A DNA stretch of 64,000 nt from Rhinopomastus cyanomelas (lineage: Eukaryota > Chordata > Aves > Bucerotiformes > Rhinopomastidae), in assembly GCA_013400115.1 (NCBI GenBank), contig VXBP01004066.1:124001-188000 (forward strand). The letters are read 5' to 3'. Below, piece by piece: positions 11,831-22,370 of the stretch; positions within the stretch are counted from its first letter, which is position 1; every line of letters starts with the position of its first letter. Both the position numbers and the translations under genes were made by a program. The notes under the pieces are model-generated. The model did not search any database and had not been told where the DNA came from. It saw only the letters and a program-made list of their open reading frames with translations.

Positions 11831-14800
11831 GGAAAGACAGCTGGCAAAATCTTTCCTTAGACTATAGCTTTTAGGCTCTCAAAGAAGTCAGAAACCTTCC
11901 TTCGGAAATCAGTGATGACCTGTTCTCATCTTCAGACTCACACCTCAGCTGTGTGTGACACATTTGCTTCCAAGTGAACTGCTACATCTACCCTCCTGGG
12001 TTAGGTTCGGGATCATTGATAGAATCCAAGGCAAAGAAAGACCACTCCCAGGAGGCTGACAAGGTCTTTCTTCTGTTGGCCTTCACCCATGGCTACAGGA
12101 GATGGTCCTAAAGCCATCAAGACCGCATACCTTTTTTTTTTGTTTTCTTCTAGTGCATAGCTGACAGTTCTATAATTTTTTTGGAATGCTGCTTTCCTCT
12201 TTATGACCGCCTTTACTGAACATTAATAGTACGTCTGTCTGGATATAAATATGGAAAAGGGTCCCTTCTCCCAGGACATTGCCATCTAAACCAAGGTCAA
12301 ATAATCCAGTTAAAAGCTCAAGTTGTTCCTAGCGTGGTTCTAACTCTGTAAACTGAGCACATTGCTTATTTACACCAGCTATTTCTTTTTATTTCCTGGA
12401 AGAGGAAGTACAAACACAGTAAGAGCAGTGGAAGCACAACAGAGCTGCTGAGCTGGGTGGGTGGAAGCTGATAATTCCAGACACACATATAAAGGGCAGT
12501 GTGGGAGAGGACAGTTGGTGGTTTAGAGAAGCAAGGCACAAAGGAAGGCATCACAGTCCTTCAGGACAAAGGTACCAAAGAAAAAAAGAGTTAAATACAC
12601 AGGCTGAATACAGAAAGGAAGCTGACAAATAGCTTTAAATGGCAACTGCTCCCAAAAAACAAAGCAAATTAATATCAGCACAACACAACTCCCTCATGGA
12701 GATGTTCTAGGAACAAAGAACAAAGGATGACTCAGAGAGGAGCAAGAGAGCAAAGAAATATTAACTGAACATAGACACTCTGGATGTGAAAGGCTGGCTC
12801 TGTCCTCAGTCTGCAGTTGTGTGTGTTGCACGAGGAGGAAGCCAAGGCTGCACCAGCCCAGAGCACGCAGCCTTTTGGCAGTGCCACACTGTGTCTCAGC
12901 TCCCTTCACGTTCTCCCAGCAAGTTGGACTAGTGCGAGAACATCTCCCTGTTGGGAATTTGCACTCACTGAAAAACTTAATAAGCAGCACCAGAATATCC
13001 ATCCAGCCTTTCCACCTGGCTCCAGATCTTCATACTTTGTTCTTTGCCTAACTACTGCTGAGATTTTCTCCCATTTCTTCCAAAATCTGGTAATTTTCAT
13101 CATCCAGGCTACCTGCCTTCTGCTCCCTTGAAGGCAAACACTGAAAGATTCTGGCAGCTAAATTCTGTAGTGAAACTACCTAGGCACCCTCTTTTTCCAA
13201 GAAGAAACTCCCAGAGTTTCCCCTTCAATGCTCTACTGAGAAGGAGAGAGCAAAGTGTGAGGTCTGTGGATTGCACGGGTTCTCGGGGAGCTGAGATGCT
13301 GATCTGCAGGAGTACATTTATCTTATGTTAAAAATCAGAAAACCTTACGACTACCTTGTAAATATCAGAAAGATGTCTTTATCAATAGCATCAATATGCA
13401 CTTTCTTTTATTTAAATAATGTTCTATCAAAGTAAAGTCACAACTGTTTCATACTCTATATCTGAAGGAAGTTAAAATACAGAAGAAATGATGCTCTGAA
13501 AGAAATGCCCATCAAAGAGAAAGGAATTTGTGCCAGCTCTTAGGAAGAGCTAAGAAGTTCTCTCTTAGTTGAGCTGGGAAAAGGAAGGTTGAGACATAAA
13601 AGGACAGAAGGAAGAGTTGCACCTGGCTAGCAACTAGCAATTGGCTAGTGTCTCCTTCCTTCAAAAATTCTTTTCAGCACTGCTCTTTGCTTGTTTTAGA
13701 ACAATCAGAGACCATGACAATAGGACAAATGTATTCAAAGACCAAGTCAGACACTCCTTGGGAAACTTGAGCAGATGAGCTAGGTTATTGAAGTATGATG
13801 AGTTCTGCCCTGGAGAAGGGAGGTTAAAAGTTCAGAAGAAAAATGAATTGAAACTGAAAAACCATACTACTTCCCCTTGCAGGAAGACTGTCAGACTGTT
13901 CCGCTTCATACCCTGTATCAGGAAGCACTGCTCATCTTTTCTTCCTTTAATGTTCTCTGTCCTCTTGATTAAGATAGAAATGGAGACTACAGGATGGGGT
14001 AGAATAACCAGATATTTCAAAAGTACATTTGCTCTTCGCTGTTCAGTTTACAGAAAGAAGTGACACAAAGGACTCAAGACCTTAGAAATGCTGTGTGAAA
14101 CACATGTGAAAACACTCACCATCCATCTCCCCATGACAACACGTGTCTGTTATTTTAATCTCACATTAAAATTTCTTCCCATCTTCCTACTCACTGAACA
14201 GAAGCAGGGCACCATCATTTTTCAGTTCTCCCTCCCAGATCTCCTTATCTCTTGGCTCTGTTCAAATCTCATCACTCCTTCCTCCACAGCTTTGCAAAGA
14301 CCATCATGTTTTGCATGAAAGGCTGCCAAAGTGTTTGTGGATGGGCTGATAATCTTGTTGCTTGACTAGGGTCAACTCTGCCAGCTCTGCTGCCTCCCTC
14401 TTAACCATCTCGTTCATTTCAACACAAGCTTCTTTCTCAAGACACTTTCTTCTTCCTGCTACAAGGTGCCATCACTGTGATAATTAGATCTCTCTGATAC
14501 AAAAATGATGCCACCAGTCTGTGTTATCCTGCTAAACAAACACTTCTGTGAGTGACTTTTCTGATTTCTCAGGATCAGTTCATGACAACCCTATAAGAAC
14601 ATAGGAAATCTTCATCAGCACAAGTCCAGATTTGTAAACTAGATTTGACTTGTATCTCAACTTTTATCTCATTCTCAGTTTCATTCACTGTGACCCCTCC
14701 GCCTTTTCTACCCTGATGTCAGGAATGCAGATCTTCAGATTAGTTATCCTTATCCTTACCAGTAACTGAATGGATAGAGGTCGATCAGCAAACAAAGCAG

Positions 14801-15213
14801 TAGAAGCTCCTCAGGGTGGTTCCATCCTTTTCCCTCCAACCTACCAGAGCCAGAGTCTCTCCCTACCCACCACAAACTTCAGCTCCAAGTTTTGACTGAA
14901 GGAAGCAAATCCTATTTCCCTTCCTTACACAAAACTCTCTTCCCAGATGCCTGATGGTTCATCAGTGTCCTCCAGCAGGCAGCTTCTCTACATCTAAATC
15001 TGGTGTATTTTCCTTCCATACCCTCTGCAAGAAGGAGCAAAGTCATACAGCCCATTCTCTCCTACACTCCTCTGAAGTGTTTTCACACAGACACTCATCT
15101 TAATGGAACTGCCTGCTGGAGGGTACAGGCCCAAATTCTTCTGGTTAGAGGGACTACATGTAAGGCTCAGCTCAAATCACAACCTAGACTGTAGAAGTCA
15201 CATCCCAAGGCAA
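11831..15213. other. intergenic stretch, no gene seen
   Basis: No coding exon or RNA gene is recognised. All open frames are short, and overlapping frames occur on both strands (for example 12,694-13,131), as expected for non-coding sequence. T-rich runs lie near 12,130-12,182. Confidence 0.45.
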
Positions 15214-15370
15214 GGGAATAGTCATCCAGTCAGCTCAAAAATACCCTGTGAGTGAATAAATCTGAGAGAAAGTGAAGAGGAGATTCGAGGACTGAATCCC
15301 AGGCAAGGAGAAACAAGCAGTTGTGATGATTAATAGACACAAGGACAGCTCATAGGAAAGGAATAATGAG
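15214..15370 (+). repeat. left arm of inverted repeat around the tandem array
   Basis: Positions 15,264-15,328 match the reverse complement of about 17,312-17,374. I count 7 mismatches over 63 aligned bases by eye. A further match, TAGGAAAGGAATAATGAG at 15,353, pairs with the complement of 17,294-17,311. The left arm carries 24 bases (15,329-15,352) absent from the right arm. Outside 15,264 the similarity continues weakly to about 15,214. Together the arms enclose roughly 1.9 kb. Confidence 0.75.
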
Positions 15371-15806
15371 ACATGGAGCATGATGTAACAGAAATGGGCC
15401 AGATGGCAGCACAGCTGTGGGGAAGCTCAGTTTGCTCTGAAATGAGTCCTCGGTTCCCGGGGCTGTTGCTGACTGCAGAGCCATGTCACTGACTGCAAAA
15501 AGAAAGGCTGAGGCTGTCTCAAGAGAGCAGCAGTTTGTTAAGATTGAGAGTGAAGCAGAGCAGGTGATGCTAAGAAACCTAATGTGGCACATCTGAGCCC
15601 GTGGCCTCTCCTTCCTCCAGCACAGATTTAGAGAAGCTTTAGAAAGTAGAATTGTAACTTAAACCTGAACTAGCAGAACAGCTAATTACCACGTACAGGA
15701 TTATCTCATTGACAGCAGTTCCAGGAAGCCTTCTGAGGTCTCTCCAAGCTTCCTGGAGTCCTTTCTCATCAGCATATACTACAGTATCAGTGAGATGGGA
15801 CATTTT
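15371..15806. other. spacer between inverted-repeat arm and tandem array
   Basis: About 436 bases between the left inverted-repeat arm and the first array unit. I see no unit of the array, no inverted counterpart on the right side and no convincing coding sequence. Open frames on the minus strand (15,350-15,592 and 15,639-15,944) have no family resemblance. Confidence 0.5.
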
Positions 15807-17290
15807 GCTGCTGCCAGTTTGAAGGCCTTGCAGGGACAGTGAAGAGCAGCACCAGACGTCAGGTCTCCTAGCTTCCATGGGAGAGCTAGCCTGAAACCTT
15901 TGGGCTCTAAGAGGGGAGTAAAAGGCAGCAGCACTTCCAAGCATGCTGACAATGAATTTCAGGCTCGTGCCTAAGTGAAAACTCAGAGGCTCTGATCGCT
16001 GCTGCTGTCAGAAGACCTTGCAGGGTCAGTGAAGAGCAGCATCAGACTTCAGGGTAACAATCTTTCCTGGGGGAGCTAGCCTCAAACTTTTTGACACTCA
16101 GAGGGTAGTCTCGGCAGCAGTAGTTCCAACAATCTGACCATGCATTTCAGGCTAGCGCCTAAGTGAAAGCTCAGAGACCTTGATTGTTGCTGTCAGTTGG
16201 AAGGCCTTGTAGGGACAGTGAAGAGGAACACCAGATTTCAGGGATCCCACCTTCCCTCGAGGAGCTAGCCTTAAACATATGCATGTTCAGAAGTGAATCT
16301 CGGAGGCAGTGCTTTAGAGCACACAGACCATGCATTCCAGGCTAGTGCCTCAGAAACAGCTCAGAGGCCTAGATTGTTGCTGTGAGTTGGAAGGCCTTCC
16401 AGGGATAGTGAGGAACAGCACAAGACTTCATGGCTCCCACTTCCCTGGGAGAGCTAGCCACAAAGGTTTGGACGCTCACTGGGGAGTTACAGCCACAGTG
16501 ATTCCAAACATGATGACCATGCATTTCAGGTTAGCGCATAAGAGAAAGCTCAGAGCCCTAGATTGATGCTTCCAGTTTGAAGGACTTGCAGGGACAGTGA
16601 AGTGATCACCAGAGTTCATGGCTCCTACCTTCCCTGGGCGACATAGCCTCAAATGTTTGGGCACTCACGGCCATAGCACATCCAAACACTATGATAATGT
16701 ATTGCAGGCTAGCACCTAAGGAAAAGTTCAGGCCCAGATTGCTGCTGCCTCTTTGAAGACCTTTCAGGAACAGTGAAGAGGAGCACCAAACTTCAGGGTT
16801 CCAAATTTCACTGGGGGAGTTAGCCTCAATCATTTGGACACTCAGAGGGGAGTTACAGTGGCAGCGCTTTGAGGGCCGGTGCAATGCATTTCAGGCTAGT
16901 GCCTAAGGTAGTGCTCAGAGCCCTAGATTGCTGATGCCTCTTTGAAGGCCTTGCAGGGACAGTGAAGAGCAGCAGCAGACTTAGGACTACTAGGTTCCCT
17001 GGGGACTAGCCTTGAAGGTATGGACCATCAGAGGGTAGTCTCTGCGGTGACGTGTCCAAGCCTTAGGCTAGTGCCTAAGGGAAAGCTCAGAGGCCCAGAT
17101 TGTTGCTGCCTGTTGAAAGGTCTTGCAGAGATGGTGAAGAGCAGCACCAGACTTCAGGGCTCTCACCTTCCCTTGCAGAGCTAGCCTCAAACCTTTGGAC
17201 ACTCAGAGGGGAATTACAACAACAGCGCTTCCAAGCACGCTGACAATGCATTTCAGGCTAATGCCCAAATGAAAGCTCAGAGGCCCATTA
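15807..17290 (+). repeat. tandem array, eight ~190-bp units
   Basis: The anchor ccttgcagggacagtgaag recurs, with mutations, at 15,826, 16,016, 16,205, 16,395, 16,584, 16,760, 16,949 and 17,121. The spacings are 190, 189, 190, 189, 176, 189 and 172. Each unit has the same order of blocks: the anchor; caccagacttcagg; ttccctgggagagctagcct; tggacactcagaggggagt; gaccatgcatttcaggctag; gcctaagtgaaagctcag. Units are diverged from one another by perhaps 15-25 percent, with small deletions in units 5 and 7. There are no conserved frames, so a protein-coding role is unlikely. The array lies inside an inverted repeat. Confidence 0.92.
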
Positions 17291-17293
17291 AAG

Positions 17294-17430
17294 CTCTTTA
17301 TTCCTTTCCTACATTACAACTGCTTGTTTTCCCTTGCCAGGGATTCAGTCCTTGAAGCTCTTCTTCACTTTCTCCAGCAATAATTCAAACCCGGAAGTAG
17401 CCAGTATAGACTGAACTGAGATGATTCCAC
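17294..17430 (-). repeat. right arm of inverted repeat around the tandem array
   Basis: This is the reverse-complement partner of 15,214-15,370. The strongest match is 17,294-17,374, and weaker similarity continues outward to about 17,430. It begins four bases after the last array unit ends, so the array abuts the right arm but not the left. Confidence 0.75.
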
Positions 17431-17464
17431 ATTGGTCATTTGGTGCCTTCCTAAATGCTTCAAC

Positions 17465-17582
17465 TTATGTAGGTCTGGAGCTTAGAGACAGGGTTTAGTG
17501 GTGGCCTTCAGACAACTGGGGTAATGATTTGACTTGATCTTAAAGGCTTTTTTCCAATCTAAAGTATTCTGTGATTCTATGA
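17465..17582 (+). mobile_element. CR1 3' tip
   Basis: The fragment has gagacagggtttagtggtgg, then gacttgatcttaaaggcttttt and ATTCTGTGATTCTATGA. This is a plus-strand CR1 end lying just outside the inverted-repeat structure. Confidence 0.8.
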
Positions 17583-18199
17583 AACCCTGGGGGCAGGAAG
17601 GAGCCAGTCTAGTCTCTGGCATGGTTCAGAGCATCCAGAATTAAAACCAGCTTTTGTAGTTGCAGAGTGATGGCAGCTGTAGCAGAAGCCAAGAGTCATA
17701 TCCTACATGACATTGAGGATCCCTTTCAGGAGAGGAAACCAATTTGTTGCTGCTCCATTGTTCATTCACTTTCTGGGCAACGAAATTAGTTACATGGCAA
17801 ATGCTGGCATGTGAGTAATAGGAAAAGGAGGTAAAAGCTGCTGCCATAAAGGAGAGAAGAGAGGAGGAGAAGGAGTAGCACCACATGGACAGTAAAGACT
17901 TAAGCTGTAGGTTCAGGGTGCTGGTACAAGAACAGAGGGAATGACACGCTGCGCTGCTCAGCGTACATAGGGGATGCATAACCATAACAGGAGGGCTGAG
18001 ACTGCCTTGATTATGGTTCCTGGGAGGCAAAGCAGTCCCTGGGGGATGTTAGGACAATGAAGCAGGAAAAATAACTGGCAATCATTTAAAAATACTTCTC
18101 AGAGTTCAAGTCTGATAGTTTCATGTGTTCGACTTTTTGAGAACTGGCAGCAGCAGAAGATGAGCAAGCACGTGCCCAGGTGGCCAACAACATTCTGTC
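17583..18199. other. intergenic stretch, no gene seen
   Basis: About 600 bases without a recognised feature. The minus-strand frame of 129 codons (17,641-18,030) shows no domain or splice context. Confidence 0.45.
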
Positions 18200-18290
18200 A
18201 CAGTATCACAGTATCACAGTATTATCAAGGTTGGAAGAGACCTCGTAGATCACCAAGTCCAACCTGTCTGGCTTATGTCAGAACTTAGTG
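18200..18290 (-). mobile_element. CR1-like 3' tip with octamer expansion
   Basis: Three copies of CACAGTAT are followed by tatcaaggttggaagagacc and caccaagtccaacc. This is the complement of a CR1-type tail in which the terminal repeat has become CACAGTAT. Confidence 0.75.
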
Positions 18291-18299
18291 TGGCCAGCA

Positions 18300-18700
18300 G
18301 GACCAGGGCAGGGATTATCCTCCTGTACCAGGCACTGGTGGCCTACCTTGAGTAGGCCAGAAGGACACTGAGGGTCTGAAATGTGTCCAGAGACGGGCAA
18401 CAGAGCTGAGGCAGGGTCTGGAGCTGGGGCACTCTAAGGAGTGGCTGAGGGAACTGGGATGGTTAGCTGAAGAAAAGGAGGCTGAAGGGGAAACCTTCTC
18501 GCTCTCCACAACTCCCTGACAGGAGGCTGGAATGAGGTGGAGGTCAGTTCCTGCTCCCCAGGGTGAGAGGAAACAGCCTCAAGTTGCAGCAGAGGAGGTT
18601 TAGACTGGATATTAGCAAAAAAATGTTACGGAAAGGTTGTGCAGGCTGCCCAGGGCAATGCTGGATCCCCATGTCTGGAAGGATTCAAAAGCTGTGCAGA
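18300..18700 (+). mobile_element. CR1 3' fragment (ORF2 end plus 3' UTR)
   Basis: Plus-strand CR1. Diverged ORF2 C-terminal text is seen as gtaccaggcactggtggcc and gtgtccagagacgggcaac. It is followed by the ggctgagggaactgggatgg and caagttgcagcagaggagg blocks and by ggctgcccagggcaatgctgg. The octamer tail itself is missing or eroded. It lies tail to head beside the opposite-strand tip at 18,200. Confidence 0.85.
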
Positions 18701-21700
18701 TATGAGGTGAGGAATGTAGACTAATTGCATCCTAGCAGTGCTGGGTTAATGAACTTGATGATGTTGTTGATTCCTTTGGGCTGAAGCAGCTGCTGACATG
18801 CCCATGGGCAGCTCCACTGTGAGTAGCAACCCCCCCTCCAATGGGTACACGAGTGGCAGGTAGTGCCAAGGCAGGGAGTGGGACAGTGGGGACATCATGT
18901 AAACCTCAGTGGGATGAACCCTGAGGGTAGATAAGCCTGAGAAGTAGCATATCTATATTTATATTTAGATATATTTGTGTCTCAGTTTTCTGAGACTCTT
19001 ATCTCAGACTCTTCTGCTAATGACAGCCCTACTAGCATGGCCACAGAGCACCTTCCCAGAAGGAACACAGATCCTTTCAGGCAGTTTGCTCTAGAACAGC
19101 AGCCTCAAACCTGCTGTGAAATCTAGAAATGGGGTTTTATTGTTTCTTTTCTGTAGAACATTAAATACTGTCTGCAGCATGAGGAAGTGAACAGAGAGGG
19201 CTCTGAAGCTCCTTAGACAAATCTTTGGCAAGTGGTTTACATACAGTGTCCAAACCTGCTCTATCCTAAACCAGATCTTAATTCAAACCACATTTATCTC
19301 AGAATATCTCGTCTTCACAGGACTTTAAGAGCACAGTGGGAACTACATCAGCCCCAGGGAGGCTCTGGTCCACAGCAAGAGTTTCTGTGGCTCCTGCAGA
19401 ACTCCAGAGTGTGAAAACAAAGGTAACGTCACAGAGTTTTGCTTACTGCAGTTATTACCCTCCTGCCTGGAGTGTAGGAACTGGGCTGAGATCCATTAGA
19501 TCCCTCTTCAGCAAAAGGCTATAGGACCCAAATTTCTTTACACTATTTTTGGAAGCTGAATAAGCAAATCACCTCCAGGACCGCTGGTTATTGTAATTCA
19601 CAGCCATGATTACACGATAAACGCTTTCTCCTCAATGTGCTACTTTTCGGTAAAGCCTCATGGTTCTGTTAGGATCAGGGCCCTGGAATCTGAGTGTTTC
19701 AGTCTGGGAGAAAATCCACTCATGTACAAGCAGTAGTCTTCTGTGGAATTCAAATGCAATGTCCTAGTTTGTAAGCTGAAGTTAAATGAGTTGCCAACGA
19801 TGTGTCACTCTGTTCTCTGTCTGGAGCCGTAGGATCTATGTCACTTTAAATCCAGATAGCCAGGGATTAGTATTACATCTTATTTTAATACAGAAGCCAT
19901 TCAGGATTAAAGGAACTGCTTTGCTTTTCTCTTCATACAGAGTGGGTGAAAATAGCTCCTGGAGAGCTCCAGATTAAAGCATCATTTCAGTCCTGTTCTG
20001 ATGCTTCTAAGTAGAACATTGTGCATAAAAGTGATCTCAACACAGCAGGAGCTCCCCAAGGTGTTTATCTGGCCCCTCTCATGACATCTAAGAGACCTGG
20101 AAGTGTTTTTCTAAGGGCAGATTAAGAACCTGATTAAACTTCCCATGAATTCTCCAAGGGGTTTTTATTTGCAAAACCATCAATCCAAGTATTTTATCTA
20201 TTTTTTTTTCTCCATCTCTCACACTGCCTTTCATAAAAGGATGGGTCTGAGGACAAGGGAAATGCCACACCTCAGTATTCCTTGAGGAGTTTTTGTGAGT
20301 TAGCTAAAAATACTGCATTGCACTGCTTTGGTTCAACCAGTGAATACCCTGTACTGGTCTGGGGGAAACTTCTGCAAGGAGAAGAAAGGACATACAGTTA
20401 AACTGGTACAGCATCACCCTTCTAATAAAAGTGAGACATTCCTCTGTGTAATGAACTGGTTTTGAGACCCCACTGCCTCGTCTGCAACATCAGCTACACT
20501 GACAAGGAAAGGGCACCTTAACCAAAATGGCAGAGATTTGGGATCCAAAGCTCCCAAGGTGACTGTGCTGAATCCAGGCCACCCTAATAATGCCTAAATG
20601 CCCTTCCTGGTAGTTTTTTTTCTTTTTAAAGTTTTTTTTTCTTTTCCCCTGGATAAGAAATGACAGGGACTAAGGTCAATGTCATTGATCTCCATAAGCC
20701 TCTGAGGATGGGGGTAATAGCTTATTTGATGTGTTTCTGTTTGTATCCAGGTTTCTTAGCTAAGCAAATTCCTCCATGTAAATCATCTCAAGTGGCACAG
20801 GGCCAGGTTCTGTCCTGCCTACACAGAGGTGCCAGCAGTTCTAGGACACTGTATCTGTGGATCCCAATGAAACAAAATCCTGTCCAGAAGTGCGTATGAC
20901 TGCTACCACCTGACTAAGCACAGTGAAGGTCCTTGCTGCTTCCTCCAGCGCTGGAGTGACTCTGTCAGTTGCAAGACCCTGATGTGGTGTCTATGAGAAT
21001 AGCAGACTCTTACCCAGCTAAGCTCCACATGCTGCAGTCTGGAAGACAGGGAGAGCACTCTGAGGGTAAACTAAGTCATCAGTAGCCCAAGTGGCCTGTC
21101 CTCAATGGAGAGTACATTCTTGCCTTGCTATCTCCTCTTTATCCTCAGAAACAGGGCTCCATGCCCACTGCCTTGTAAGAACAAGTTAATTTGCTTAGGC
21201 TCTTTCCATGGAGGGTGCCTCTGATGCTGTCTGTGGGGCTGGAAATCTGTAGCCTCATGCTGCAACTGCAGCCAGTCCTGTATTTGCTGTGTACATGTTA
21301 TGTAAGAGTTACTATTCTGGGCTGTGCTAAATTTAAAACCAGAAACCTATCAGGGACTCCTACCAGCATCTTGGGCACACTGGAATGTTCAGGAGGATCT
21401 CCTGCTTTGATTAGGCAGTTTGTGAGCAGAAAAGCAGAGTTTAGCAGCTTCATTTAATTCCCAGTCTGAGGCAGAAAACTGTAAAGCCCTACATGAGTTG
21501 TCACTGGTGCTGTCATTTAATCTGCTCTCACAACAAAATCCCAGTAGCTGCCACACATAAGATTTGTATGGAGGCATTTCCTGAGGCTCTTCCCCAAAAA
21601 ATTAAGTTACTCACCTAGACTGGCTGCAGTGGAGGGGTTATAAAACCATGGATAGTCAACGCTCAAGCCACATGGACTTACTGGAGACTTGTGAAAACAG

Positions 21701-22370
21701 CCTTTCTCCACTCCTGAATGTCCACGGCTTATGTGGGTGTCACTACTTTATCTCAAACCAGAGCACCGGGGGTCTTGCAGGGACCTTGTGCTACTTTGCC
21801 TCATACAAGTGATTTGTAACTGCTTATAAGTGGTTGAATACAACAGGGTATGTGTGAGACTGCTCAATGGTTTCACCCTAAGAGCATTTTGGAGAATAGC
21901 AACATTAATTTGATCTACTTAATTTACCAGTGCAATGAAAATAAAGGGGGAAAAAATAGCTGAACACTAAGAGTTGCATTTTCAAATATCTAGAGCCATA
22001 AAAATGTAGAAACCCTGGTGTTTTGACTGAGATATTTTTAAGTCTGTGAGTACAGTGTATCTGAAACCTCTTCATTCAATGACAGAGGACAACAGATCAC
22101 AGAAGGGCCTGGATAAGTTTTTAGAATCTTTAGTGTGAATGTGGGTGAAATGAGACTCCCCAAAGGATGATGCTTGCAACAAACAGGTCAATACTGTGAC
22201 TGATGGCACTTGTCTGTATGCACCCTACTCCAGGCCACCCTCATCTAGCCATATCCAGCTCTGAAGGATGTGTAAGCCCTCAGAGGGTATGCAAGGTTCC
22301 TCTGCAGCATTCTCTGAGCTGCTCTATGCCTGCTGTGGCATTGCAGCTGAGGTGTAGGACAGGAATTTTG
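18701..22370. other. intergenic stretch, no gene seen
   Basis: About 3.7 kb with no gene, tandem array or CR1 recognised. Simple AT text lies at 18,951-18,977, and T-rich runs at 20,616-20,648. Open frames are short and unlike known families. Confidence 0.45.

Noticed and set aside
15639..16884. Minus-strand frames in the tandem array (CCSSLSLQGLQ-like text recurring)
   Set aside because: Similar peptides appear only because the DNA unit repeats. The frame is not maintained through all units, and the indels are not multiples of three.
15807..17290. CRISPR-like regular array
   Set aside because: Units are about 190 bp, contiguous, without short direct repeats separated by unique spacers, and the genome is vertebrate.
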